Notes under the pieces: generated by a model
Database searches by the model: none
Told to the model about the DNA's origin: nothing
The model's input: only the letters and a program-made list of their open reading frames with translations
Shown here: piece by piece, positions 9,481 to 17,709 of the stretch
Layout of the letters: every line of letters starts with the position of its first letter
How positions within the stretch are numbered: the stretch's first letter is position 1
Assembly (NCBI GenBank): GCA_965221605.1
Contig: CBDCSK010000009.1
Location: 355,039 to 419,038 of the forward strand
Length of the DNA stretch: 64,000 bases
Direction: 5' to 3'
Source of the DNA: Aldehydirespirator sp965221605
GTDB taxonomy: Bacteria > Actinomycetota > Acidimicrobiia > Acidimicrobiales > Aldehydirespiratoraceae
Program-made: the position numbers and the translations under genes

Positions 9481-10678
9481 ATACCAGCGGGCGCCGGGGA
9501 GCCAGAGCGTTGATCACGTCAACGGCGTCGATGATCTCGGGGGCGATCCATACCTTGGAGCGTGCGGCCTTGTATTCGCTGGGCCGCAGGATGTCGGCGT
9601 CGGCAAGGCGGTGGAGGATCTGCCCCGCCCGAGCCGACGTCACGCCGAAACGATCCTTGATCGACTGCGCGGTGACCGCCGGGGTGTCCAACAACATGTC
9701 GATGACCTGCGGCACGCTCGACCCTCTGCGGCTGCGCACCCGGCCGTGATAGTCGTCCCGCAGGTCAGCGAGGCGCCCTACCAGGCGCGACGCCGCCCCC
9801 GCGGCCGTTGTGATGGCGTCGGCGAACACGCTTACCCAAGCGTCGAGGTCCCCGGACCGGTAGCTGGTCAGCCCTGACACGTACCTTGCCGGGTCCGACA
9901 GCAGGCCATGGGCGACCGGTACCGGGGCGTCGCCGGCTGGTAGCAGCTTGTGGACCAGCAGCCTCCCGATGCGGCCGTTGCCGTCCACATAGGGATGGAC
10001 CGTCAGGAACTGGGCATGCGCGATGGCCGCATGCAGCACCGGATGCACATCGACCCGCCGTGCGTACCGGACCAGGTCGTCCATCAGCGTCGGGACCTGC
10101 CCATGGGGCGGCCCCTCGAAGTCCGCCACAGCCCGGGTGCGCCCGATCCACACCGCGCTGTCGCGCCACGCCCCCCGGTAGCGCGGCTCGACCTCCGGAT
10201 CGGCGGCGAGCAGCTCACGGTGCAAGCGATGGAACCAGTCCGCCGACACGGGGTCGTCGCTGCGGTGCGCTGAGAGGGCGGCCTCAACGTTCGCTGCCAC
10301 CAGTTGGGTGTCGGTGGGATACAGGCCGGGATCGTCGTCACTCAGGTCAGCGAGCTTGACGGCTAGCTGCTCGGCCGACGTCGTGATGTGCTCGATCTGT
10401 GACGAGGCGACCGCGTCGGCCCGGATCAGCACTGCGCTGAGATGACCGAGCACGCCCGGTGCCTGGCCGCTCCGGGCGCGCAACCGAGCGGTCGCCTCCA
10501 GCGCGGCCGCGATCGCCTCCGCCGACGCAGTCTCCAGAGCCGGTACGGAGATGTCGGCGATCACCGGCGGCACGGTCTGGGCGACATCGATGGTCGGCGT
10601 GGACTCTACGTCCCAGTTCCGCCACAGCTCGTTGGGAACCGTCACGATCTTCGACTGCGCAGCGGGCCACGAACCCAT
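9479..10678 (-). CDS. Fic family protein (putative AMPylase) with C-terminal winged helix
   Basis: 399 residues. A Fic N-terminal domain is followed by the Fic core with HPYVDGNGRIGR at about 228-239, matching the active-site consensus HPFxxGNGRxxR; tyrosine in the third position is common. Such proteins transfer AMP or another nucleotide to target hydroxyls. An N-terminal SSQIEH at about 92-97 resembles the autoinhibitory (S/T)xxxE(G/N) helix of class II Fic proteins, but with His in the last position. The C-terminus (about 310-390) looks like a winged helix. The ATG at 10678 has AGGAGAAAGG upstream. The gene is 47 bp downstream of the DUF559 gene on the same strand, with two palindromes between them. 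Role: a self-restrained nucleotidyl transferase, possibly toxin-like; the target is unknown. Confidence 0.88.
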   Translation of the reverse strand: MGSWPAAQSKIVTVPNELWRNWDVESTPTIDVAQTVPPVIADISVPALETASAEAIAAALEATARLRARSGQAPGVLGHLSAVLIRADAVASSQIEHITTSAEQLAVKLADLSDDDPGLYPTDTQLVAANVEAALSAHRSDDPVSADWFHRLHRELLAADPEVEPRYRGAWRDSAVWIGRTRAVADFEGPPHGQVPTLMDDLVRYARRVDVHPVLHAAIAHAQFLTVHPYVDGNGRIGRLLVHKLLPAGDAPVPVAHGLLSDPARYVSGLTSYRSGDLDAWVSVFADAITTAAGAASRLVGRLADLRDDYHGRVRSRRGSSVPQVIDMLLDTPAVTAQSIKDRFGVTSARAGQILHRLADADILRPSEYKAARSKVWIAPEIIDAVDVINALAPRRPLV

Positions 10679-10704
10679 CAAGCCTTTCTCCTATTTCCTT
10701 GTAC

Positions 10705-10741
10705 TACTCTCCCGTAGAGTAAGTCTAAGATCTATAGACTT
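10705..10741. promoter_or_regulatory. Two adjoining palindromes upstream of the Fic gene
   Basis: Between the Fic start (10678) and the stop of the upstream DUF559 gene (10725). TACTCT-cccgt-AGAGTA spans 10705-10721 and AAGTCTA-agatcta-TAGACTT spans 10721-10741; both have perfect arms. The second overlaps the upstream stop codon. They may be operators for autoregulation of the Fic gene or RNA hairpins separating the two genes; neither is followed by a T-run in the sense direction. Confidence 0.55.
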
Positions 10742-11753
10742 GCTTTTCGAACGGTCCGCCACGAACAACCTGCGGGTTTTCCACCTCTGCGGTGGATTCT
10801 TGACAGAAGTTCGCCTCAGCCGCCGCAAGCGCCTTGGCGACGGCCTCGCAGAGGGCGGCCGGATGATCGGCGTAGTCGCCCCACGTGAAGTTGAGCACGG
10901 TCCAGCCGACCAGCGTGATCTCGTTGCGACGCCGACGGTCCTGCACGAATGACTGGCGGTTGTCGTGCCAGCGTGCGCTGTCCAACTCGATGGCCACCCG
11001 GTGGCTCGGGAAGCCGAGGTCGACTTGGGCCAGGAAGCTGCCGTCTGCCCGTAGCACACGATGCTCCAGCGCCGGGTACTCGAGACCGGCATCGACCAGC
11101 AGGTCGGCCACCATGCGGCTCCAGTCGCTGAGTGGCACGGGCTCGCCGCCGAAGCGTTCCTCCAGCGACGACTTGAGAGCGGAGCATCCGGGTCGCCCGC
11201 GCAAGGCATGGGCGGCAAGCACTCCGCAGAGGTCCGACAGACGCAGCTGCCCGTCCCTGAGTATTGCGTCGATCGTGCGGTCCAACTGCCTTCGAGGGAC
11301 GACCGACGCCAGGTCGAGCACGGTCCTGGCCAGGCAGGTGCACGGAATGCCGTCGCGCTCCACCGGCTTGGCCAGGCCCATCTGACTCGACTCGTAGCGA
11401 CGAGCGCCCCGCATGCCCCGTCCCCTTCCAGGCGCCACGACCACTTCTGCGCGGTCGAGCGTGTATCCCTCGATGCGGTGAAGAGCCGCCGCAGACCGGT
11501 GGCTCGCCACCGCCCGGTGCGCCATGCACACCGCGAGCAGCCTTGAGCGAACGGTCGACGGCACGGCCGCGTTCCGGTACACGCCCTTGGCTTCGCGTTC
11601 CCACACGCCCGACCTGACCATGCGCTCGATCTGACGGCTCGTAATGCCTTCGTCCAATGCTTGCGAGCGAGAGAGCAGCCCCGTGCTGCTGCCGCATCCG
11701 CCGCAGGACCCGTTCCTCCACAGCAACTCCCGCCTCTCGATCCTCAGCTGCAC
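10725..11753 (-). CDS. AbiEi-antitoxin-like N-terminus with DUF559 endonuclease-like domain
   Basis: 342 residues. The N-terminal part (about 20-75: GLLSRSQALDEGITSRQIERMVRSGVWEREAKGVYRN, shown here only in outline) is the winged-helix type found in AbiEi/type IV antitoxin proteins. The C-terminal part (about 225-310) is DUF559, a Vsr-like nuclease fold, with QVDLGFPSHRVAIELDSARWH carrying the conserved acidic pair. Such fused proteins are common and uncharacterised in Actinobacteria. The last 25-30 residues are read from the 37-bp repeat at 10776-10812 and following sequence, so the original C-terminus has probably been replaced. A CGGC pair near residue 18 could be a small metal knuckle. 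Confidence 0.7.
   Translation of the reverse strand: MQLRIERRELLWRNGSCGGCGSSTGLLSRSQALDEGITSRQIERMVRSGVWEREAKGVYRNAAVPSTVRSRLLAVCMAHRAVASHRSAAALHRIEGYTLDRAEVVVAPGRGRGMRGARRYESSQMGLAKPVERDGIPCTCLARTVLDLASVVPRRQLDRTIDAILRDGQLRLSDLCGVLAAHALRGRPGCSALKSSLEERFGGEPVPLSDWSRMVADLLVDAGLEYPALEHRVLRADGSFLAQVDLGFPSHRVAIELDSARWHDNRQSFVQDRRRRNEITLVGWTVLNFTWGDYADHPAALCEAVAKALAAAEANFCQESTAEVENPQVVRGGPFEKQVYRS
10776..10812. repeat. 37-bp direct repeat, right copy, inside the 3' end of the DUF559 gene
   Basis: Partner of 9444-9480, same orientation, 33 of 37 bases identical. It is translated in the DUF559 gene as the stretch around FCQESTAEVEN. The repeat-to-repeat distance of 1332 bp contains the whole Fic gene and its palindromes. 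Confidence 0.8.
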
Positions 11754-11767
11754 CTGACAACATGAAT

Positions 11768-11783
11768 CTTATTCTAATATAAG
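11768..11783. promoter_or_regulatory. AT-rich divergent promoter region with a small palindrome
   Basis: Between the divergent DUF559 and rmuC genes, an AT-rich patch in otherwise GC-rich DNA carries CTTAT-tctaat-ATAAG. It lies 15 bp upstream of the DUF559 start and is the likely promoter for that gene. No defined -35/-10 pair can be fixed with confidence. Confidence 0.35.
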
Positions 11784-11882
11784 GATATAGCAATACAGCA
11801 GCGCCGTCGAAGCGGCGCTCGCCCGGTTGCGCTGGGTAGGGCATCACGGGTGATGTCACAGGGGGCAAGTACTTTCGAGGGC

Positions 11883-13313
11883 ATGGAAACGACAGCAGTA
11901 CTCGTGGTCATCGCGGCCTTGGCCATCGTCGGCATCGGGGGCGCATTCCTGGTTCGGAGGCGCCCGGTGGCATCAGCCGGCGACCCGGGCGACCTGGCTC
12001 GCGTGAGCGTCCAGCTGGAGGAACGCGAGCGGGAGGTGAGGGAGACCCGGGACGAGCGCGACACGGCCCGCCGGGAGCGCGACACAGCCCGCGACGAACT
12101 GGTCTCGGCTCGGACAGAACTCGCAGCCGTCAAGGCGGACCACGAGGCCCGCACCGAGGAGCTGACCAATGCCCGCGAGCAACTGGACAACCAGTTCAAG
12201 GGCCTGGCCGCAGGGGTCCTGAAGGAGAGCACCGACACCCTGCTCAAGCAGGCCAAGGCGCAGTTCGAGAGCCAGCGACAGCTGGGCGCGGCCGAACTCG
12301 AGAAGCGCAAGGAGGCCATCGACACGATGGTCGCGCCCATCCGAGAGAGCCTCGAGAAGCTAGGCGAGCATGCCAGCGAGATCGAGGAGAAGCGGGTCGG
12401 GGCCTACGAAGGGCTTACCACCCAGATCGCCTCGCTCCAGAAGGTCGCAGGCAGTCTCAGCGAGGCGTTGCGCTCGCCCAACATCCGCGGCCGGTGGGCC
12501 GAGCAGGAGTTGGGCAACATCCTGGAGCTGGCCGGCCTGAACCAGCACATCGACTACTACCCGCAGCACTCCGTGCCCGTGCCTGGCAGCGTGGTGCGGC
12601 CCGACGCGGTCGTCAGCGTGCCCGGAGGACTGAAGGTTGTCATCGATGCCAAGGCCCCGCTCGACAGCTACCTCAAGGCCCACGAGGCCACCGACGAGAG
12701 CCAGGAGGCCGCCCTGCTGGCCAGCCACGCCAGCGCCATCTCAAGGCATGCCAAGAGCCTGAGCGAGCGGGACTACGCCGACGCAGTCACCGGGTCTCCG
12801 GACTTCGTGCTGATGTTCGTGCCCGCCGACCCGATCCTCGACGCGGCCATGAAGGTGCAGCCGACGCTGTGGGAGCAGACCTGGCAGGAGCACAGGGTGC
12901 TCATCGCGACGCCGGGGCTGCTGCTGGCCTTCCTGCGGACGGTGGCGCTGGCCTGGCAGCAGCAGGACATGCAGAAGAACGCCCAGAGGATCGCGGATCT
13001 CGGGAACGAGCTCTATGACCGGTTGAGGGTCTTCGCGGAGCACATGGACGACATGGGGACCGGGCTCGGGAAGGCTCTGGCCGCCTACAACCGGGGTGTC
13101 GGCTCCCTCGAGAGCCGGGTGCTGCCCCAGGCGCGCCGCTTCGAGGACTTGAACGTGGTGTCCGAGTTCAAGCGGGTGCCCGAGCTATCGAAGATGGAGG
13201 ACACGGTCAGGTCCGTGACCCGCCACGAGGACGACGACAGGAAGGAGGGCACGGACAACGACGCAGACGAGCAGCCGCCAGGCACGGTCTTGCCCCGCAC
13301 GCTGAGCGCCTGA
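11883..13313 (+). CDS. rmuC: DNA recombination protein RmuC
   Basis: 476 residues. An N-terminal membrane anchor (TTAVLVVIAALAIVGIGGAF) is followed by a charged coiled coil (about 35-150) and the RmuC domain (about 170-400), with LRSPNIRGRWAEQELGNILE and the PD-(D/E)XK-like stretch KVVIDAKAPLDSYLKA. E. coli RmuC limits inversions at short inverted repeats and is thought to be a nuclease. The ATG at 11883 is preferred because it places the anchor at the N-terminus; an ATG at 11850 would add 11 residues. Confidence 0.9.
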   Translation: METTAVLVVIAALAIVGIGGAFLVRRRPVASAGDPGDLARVSVQLEEREREVRETRDERDTARRERDTARDELVSARTELAAVKADHEARTEELTNAREQLDNQFKGLAAGVLKESTDTLLKQAKAQFESQRQLGAAELEKRKEAIDTMVAPIRESLEKLGEHASEIEEKRVGAYEGLTTQIASLQKVAGSLSEALRSPNIRGRWAEQELGNILELAGLNQHIDYYPQHSVPVPGSVVRPDAVVSVPGGLKVVIDAKAPLDSYLKAHEATDESQEAALLASHASAISRHAKSLSERDYADAVTGSPDFVLMFVPADPILDAAMKVQPTLWEQTWQEHRVLIATPGLLLAFLRTVALAWQQQDMQKNAQRIADLGNELYDRLRVFAEHMDDMGTGLGKALAAYNRGVGSLESRVLPQARRFEDLNVVSEFKRVPELSKMEDTVRSVTRHEDDDRKEGTDNDADEQPPGTVLPRTLSA

Positions 13314-13367
13314 CCGGACCCTCAGCGGACCTGGGCGAGCAGCCTGCGCCGGTGGCAAGATGGGCGC

Positions 13368-14123
13368 ATGAATAGGGCGGATGGCGGGTGGCCGGCGGTG
13401 GAGCCGGTGCTCGACGATCCGGTTGCCGAGCGGGCTCGGCTTCTGGACGATCTGGCTACCGCCTACAGGCTCTTCGGGACGCTGCGCTGGGCCGAACTGG
13501 GCGACGGCCACATCACCTGCCGCGACACCGAGAGGCAGGACCACATGTGGCTGCTCCGCCATCGCGTTCCCTTCGAGCGGGCCCAGACCGAGGACCTGGT
13601 GCTGGTCGCGCCCGACGGCAGCGCCACCGACCAGGAGGGGCGCCCCGCCCGCATCAACAACTCCGCCTACCACATCCACCACCCCATCCACGAGGCCCGG
13701 CCCGACGTCACCGCGGCCGCGCACGTGCACACCCAATGGGGCACCCCGTTCGCGGCCGAGCGGCGCATGATCGAACCCATCAGCCAGGAGTCGGCGCTGT
13801 TCTTCGGGGATCACTCCCTGTTCGACGACGAGGAGATCCAGATCCTGTCCTGCGACGGCGGCAAGCGCATCGCGGCCGCTCTCGGCGAGCACCGGGCCGT
13901 GATCCTGGCGAACCACGGACTCCTCACCGTCGGTTCCAGCCCCGCCGACGCCGTGGGCTGGTTCGTGCTGATGGAGCGCGTCGCCGAGGTCCAGATGAAG
14001 GCCCGCCACGGGATCCCCGTGTCACCCGAGGCTGCCCGAGACGCCCAAGCCGACATCGTCGTGGAGGGCTACGGCTGGGACATGTTCAACTGGGCTATCC
14101 GCCGCCACCTCGGGGTCAGCTAG
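13368..14123 (+). CDS. Class II aldolase/adducin family protein
   Basis: 251 residues with the class II aldolase fold: GDGHITCRD near the N-terminus, the zinc-ligand region AAHVHTQWGTPFA, and HRAVILANHGLLTVG, the typical strand with a metal-binding His. Members cleave or epimerise phosphorylated sugars or decarboxylate small acids; the substrate cannot be assigned here. Its 3' end overlaps the convergent folD gene by 8 bp. Confidence 0.88.
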   Translation: MNRADGGWPAVEPVLDDPVAERARLLDDLATAYRLFGTLRWAELGDGHITCRDTERQDHMWLLRHRVPFERAQTEDLVLVAPDGSATDQEGRPARINNSAYHIHHPIHEARPDVTAAAHVHTQWGTPFAAERRMIEPISQESALFFGDHSLFDDEEIQILSCDGGKRIAAALGEHRAVILANHGLLTVGSSPADAVGWFVLMERVAEVQMKARHGIPVSPEAARDAQADIVVEGYGWDMFNWAIRRHLGVS

Positions 14124-15018
14124 CCGGGAAGGCTCCCAGCATCCGGGCCCCGGCCAAGGTGTTCTGCAGCAGGCAGGCAATGGTCATGGGACCGGTGCCG
14201 CCAGGCATCGGCGTGACCGCTCCGGCCACCCCCTGAACCGCATCGAAGTCCACGTCACCGACGATGCCGTCGGCCGTGCGCGAGATCCCCACGTCGATCA
14301 CCGCCGCGCCCGGCCGCACGAAGTCCGCGGTGACCAGCCGGGCCATGCCGGCCGCGGCCACCACGATGTCGGCCTGCCGGCAGACCGCCTGCAGCTCAGG
14401 CGTGCGGCTGTGGGCCAGGGTGGGCGTGGCGTCCACGCCCTTGCGGCCCATCAGCAGGATCTGCGGGAGCCCCACCAGAGTCGAGCGGCCGATCACCACG
14501 GCGCGCGTGCCCGAAGTCGGCACGCCGTAGCGCGCCAGCAGGCGCATGACCCCCAGCGGCGTGCACGGCACGTGCCCAGGCTGGCCACGCACCAGCCGGC
14601 CCATCGACCGGGGCGTCAACCCGTCCACATCCTTCTCCGGGGGGATTAGCTCCAGCACAGCATCGGCGTCCAGACCCTCGGGCAGCGGGAGCTGCACCAG
14701 GATCCCGTGGACGCCAGGATCGGAAGCCAGCTCCCGGACCGCCTCCTCCACCTCGCTCTGGGCAGTGTCGGCGCCCAACTCGACGTGGCGCGACACCATG
14801 GCTGCCTCCGCGGCCTTGCGCTGCTTGTTCCGCACATAGATCCGGCTCGGCTTGTCGTCGCCCACCAGCACAGTGGCCAGGCAGACCTCAGGGCTCCCCG
14901 CCGCCGTTATCTCCGCGTTGAGATCGGCGACGATCTCGTCCCGCAGCCGGTTGCCGTCCATCAGAACCGCCCCGCCCTCGGTCCTCTCGAAGTCGTCGGG
15001 TTGGGAATGCTCGGTCAT
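14116..15018 (-). CDS. folD: Methylene-THF dehydrogenase/methenyl-THF cyclohydrolase
   Basis: Bifunctional folate enzyme linking 5,10-methylene-THF to 10-formyl-THF. 300 residues. Family motifs: YVRNKQRKAAEAAM with the catalytic Tyr/Lys, VQLPLPEGLDADAVLELIPPEKDVDGL, PCTPLGVMRLL, and PMPGGTGPMTIACLLQNT near the C-terminus. The ATG at 15018 follows AGGAGGACG, a strong ribosome-binding site. It is divergent from serA across a region carrying the same palindrome as the fhs promoter. FolD completes the route between the methylene-THF made by methyl-group oxidation and the formyl-THF handled by Fhs. Confidence 0.96.
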   Translation of the reverse strand: MTEHSQPDDFERTEGGAVLMDGNRLRDEIVADLNAEITAAGSPEVCLATVLVGDDKPSRIYVRNKQRKAAEAAMVSRHVELGADTAQSEVEEAVRELASDPGVHGILVQLPLPEGLDADAVLELIPPEKDVDGLTPRSMGRLVRGQPGHVPCTPLGVMRLLARYGVPTSGTRAVVIGRSTLVGLPQILLMGRKGVDATPTLAHSRTPELQAVCRQADIVVAAAGMARLVTADFVRPGAAVIDVGISRTADGIVGDVDFDAVQGVAGAVTPMPGGTGPMTIACLLQNTLAGARMLGAFPAS

Positions 15019-15102
15019 CGTCCTCCTGTAGGGGCTGAAAAATCGTGGATTCTTGTCGCTTGACGGTCTCGACAGGGTAGACACCGCGGGCCTACGATGG
15101 CC

Positions 15103-15135
15103 GTTCCGACATACGGAACTGTTCCAAAACGGAGC
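15103..15135. promoter_or_regulatory. Tandem palindromic operator, copy 2
   Basis: Between divergent folD and serA. A perfect GTTCCG-acata-CGGAAC (15103-15119) is identical in both arms to the fhs operator at 6695-6711. It is followed one base later by a weaker GTTCC-aaaac-GGAGC (15121-15135). The element lies about 50 bp upstream of serA and 85 bp upstream of folD. I infer the same regulator, probably the IclR encoded at 1430-2173. Confidence 0.65.
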
Positions 15136-15184
15136 GTCTCGGGTTCGAACCGCCCCGTTTGAGAGATTCCGAGGTGGGAGCAGC

Positions 15185-16387
15185 ATGAGGATCCTGTTCG
15201 CCGACGGCCTATCCGACGCCGCTGTCGCACGGCTGCGCGCCGGCGGCGATGCCTGCACGCTGCGACCCTGGATCACCGCCGAGGAGCTGCCCGCCCATGT
15301 CGCCGGATTCGACGTGCTCGTGGTGCGCAGCACCCGGGTGACAGCCGAGACCATCGAGGCCGGCTCCGAACTCGGGCTCGTGGTTCGCGCCGGCGCAGGC
15401 ACCAACACCATCGACTGCGAGCGGGCCTCGGAACTCGGCGTGTTCGTGTGCAACGTCCCCGGGCGAAATGCCATCGCGGTTGCCGAGCTGACCCTGGGAC
15501 TGATGTTCGCCATCGACCGCCACATCGCCGACGCCGCCGCGGACGTGCGGGCCGGGCAGTGGAACAAGAAGGCCTACAGCAGGGCCCGGGGCCTGCACGG
15601 CGCGACGTTGGGCATCATCGGGATGGGTGCAATCGGGCTGGAGGTGGCCCGGCGGGCCGGCGCCTGCGGGCTCACCGTCGTCACCGAGGACAAGCCAAGA
15701 CCCCGCGACGTGCGCCAGCGCATGAGCGACATCGGGGTGCGGACCCTTCCCGACCAGGCCTCGGTGCTCGCCACCAGCGACATCGTGTCGCTGCACGTGC
15801 CCGGCGGACCCGTGACCACCGGGATGGTCGATGCCGGATTCCTCGCTGCGATGAAGCCGGACTCGGTGTTGATCAACACGTCCAGGGGCGAGGTCGTCGA
15901 CGAGGAGGCCCTGCTGACCGCGCTCAACTCGACCGACATGAGGGCCGGTGTGGACGTGTTCGCAGACGAGCCCGCGGGCGGGGCCGGCGTCGTCGACTCC
16001 CCGCTGGCCCAGCACCCCAAGGTGGTGGCCACCCATCACATCGGAGCCTCTACCCGCCAGGCCCAGGAGGCGGTGGCCGAGGGCACGGCTGAGGTGATCG
16101 AGGCGTACCGCCGCGGCTCGGTCATCAACTGCGTGAACCTCGAGGAGACCCCCGAGCGCACAGCCACTCTCAGCATCCGGCACTACGACCGGGTGGGGGT
16201 GCTGGCCACCGTCCTGGAGGAGCTGCGTCGCAGCCGCCTCAACGTCGCCACAATGCGCAACCAGATCTTCGCGGGCTCCGTGGCCGCGGTCGCAACCATC
16301 GACGTGGCCGGGACCATCGACGACGACTTGCTGGACGCAGTCCGCGCCCTCCCCGACGTGATCCACGTGTCGGTGCTCGACGCATGA
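15185..16387 (+). CDS. serA: D-3-phosphoglycerate dehydrogenase-like protein with ACT-type C-terminus
   Basis: 400 residues of the D-2-hydroxyacid dehydrogenase family. The substrate domain has VVRAGAGTNTID, the Rossmann nucleotide site is GIIGMGAIGLEVARRAG (about residue 142), and catalytic segments are INTSRGEVVDEEAL and HHIGASTRQAQEA. The last 80 residues resemble an ACT domain (RVGVLATVLEELRRSRLNVATM), as in regulated PGDH that starts serine synthesis. The ATG at 15185 is preceded by GAGGTGGGAG. It overlaps the DUF1015 gene by 4 bp (ATGA). The shared operator with fhs suggests serine formation is co-ordinated with C1 supply. Confidence 0.88.
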   Translation: MRILFADGLSDAAVARLRAGGDACTLRPWITAEELPAHVAGFDVLVVRSTRVTAETIEAGSELGLVVRAGAGTNTIDCERASELGVFVCNVPGRNAIAVAELTLGLMFAIDRHIADAAADVRAGQWNKKAYSRARGLHGATLGIIGMGAIGLEVARRAGACGLTVVTEDKPRPRDVRQRMSDIGVRTLPDQASVLATSDIVSLHVPGGPVTTGMVDAGFLAAMKPDSVLINTSRGEVVDEEALLTALNSTDMRAGVDVFADEPAGGAGVVDSPLAQHPKVVATHHIGASTRQAQEAVAEGTAEVIEAYRRGSVINCVNLEETPERTATLSIRHYDRVGVLATVLEELRRSRLNVATMRNQIFAGSVAAVATIDVAGTIDDDLLDAVRALPDVIHVSVLDA

Positions 16388-17661
16388 CCTCGACGGAACC
16401 CATGCTGGCGCCCTTCAAGGGCTGGCTCGTGAAGCCGGAATGGGCCGACCAGGTGATCAGCCGCGCCTACGACAACCTGACCCCGGGCCAGCGACGCTCG
16501 ATAGTCAGGGACAACCCGTACAGCTACGTGAACGTCACCCGCAGCAGTGAGGACCTGCTCGACAATGAGGATCTGTCCCTCGACAGGCTCGTCACTCTGG
16601 GCGCTGCCGCCCTGACCCGCCTGCTCGACGCGAGCGTCTTCGCCCCGACCGGACGCCACGCCGTCTACCTGTACCGCCTGACCCACGCCCGGGGCTCCCA
16701 GACCGGCCTCATCTGCGCGGTGGCGGTAAGCGGCTTCGACGAGGGCCGCATCCGCATACACGAGGGCGTGAGGCAGGATCGCACCGAATTGCTGACCTCC
16801 CACCTGATGGGGGTGGGAGCCACGTCACACCCGGTGGCGCTGGCGGTCAGGGCCTGGGCGGACTCGGAGTACGCGACTCTGCTGGACGAGGCCGCCCGGG
16901 CGGCATCGCCCGATCTGGAGTTCGGGTCGGACCTGGTCCACCACGAGATCTGGACCGTTCCGGCCAACCTGACCGACAAGCTCCTGGAGGCGTTGGCCGG
17001 AAAGGTCCTGTATGTGACCGACGGTCATCATCGATCGGCCGCGGCCCAGCGGGCCCTGACCCGAGATCCGAACAACCCTGTGCTCGCCCACACGCTGGCT
17101 GCGGTGTTCCCCCACAGCCAACTGCACGTCGAGGCCTACCACCGGATCGTGGCCGACCAGAACCACGACAACCACGACGACTGCCTGTGGGCCGTTCGCT
17201 CCAGGGTCAGCTACATGGGGGGCGAGCTGGAGCGTGTACCGAACGCGGAGGACGCCCGGCCCCGGCATCGGGGCGAGGTGGGTGTGTACGCGGCGGGAAC
17301 CTGGCACCGGCTGACACTGCCCCCGCCGACCTCCGAGGCGGGTGCCCTCGACGCGCTCGATGTCGACCGGCTGCGCCGGCTGGTGCTGGACCCGGTGCTG
17401 GGGGCCGAGGAGCTGACCGCCACCGGCACCGTGGACTACGTCCCCGACACCGCGGGCCTCGACGAGTTGATCAGACGCTGCGAGGACTCCGACCGGATCG
17501 GCTTCGTGATGTACCCGCTGTCGGTGGATGAGCTGCTGTCGGTGGCCGACGAGGGCAGCCGGATGCCGCCCAAGTCGAGCTTCTTCTACCCCAAGCCCCG
17601 GGCGGGCGCCTTCCTGCGGGTGCTCGGTAGCGGCGCCACCGCCCACCTGGACCCGTCGTAG
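16384..17661 (+). CDS. DUF1015 family protein
   Basis: 425 residues. DUF1015 hallmarks: PFKGWLVKPEWADQVISRAYD at the N-terminus, RDNPYSYVNVTR, and VTDGHHRSAAAQRAL in the middle. The family has no established activity, but its genes are often beside serA, and here it is translationally coupled to serA (ATGA overlap). That context suggests a job in serine metabolism; the reaction is unknown. Confidence 0.85.
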   Translation: MTSTEPMLAPFKGWLVKPEWADQVISRAYDNLTPGQRRSIVRDNPYSYVNVTRSSEDLLDNEDLSLDRLVTLGAAALTRLLDASVFAPTGRHAVYLYRLTHARGSQTGLICAVAVSGFDEGRIRIHEGVRQDRTELLTSHLMGVGATSHPVALAVRAWADSEYATLLDEAARAASPDLEFGSDLVHHEIWTVPANLTDKLLEALAGKVLYVTDGHHRSAAAQRALTRDPNNPVLAHTLAAVFPHSQLHVEAYHRIVADQNHDNHDDCLWAVRSRVSYMGGELERVPNAEDARPRHRGEVGVYAAGTWHRLTLPPPTSEAGALDALDVDRLRRLVLDPVLGAEELTATGTVDYVPDTAGLDELIRRCEDSDRIGFVMYPLSVDELLSVADEGSRMPPKSSFFYPKPRAGAFLRVLGSGATAHLDPS

Positions 17662-17709
17662 CGGCCGCGCCCGGTCGGGCCCGGCTCAACCCGGGGCAGG
17701 GCAGGCGAT

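Noticed and set aside
17661..17709. Intrinsic terminator between the DUF1015 and sulfatase genes
   Set aside because: A GC-rich stem exists but the loop would be only two bases and there is no T-run.
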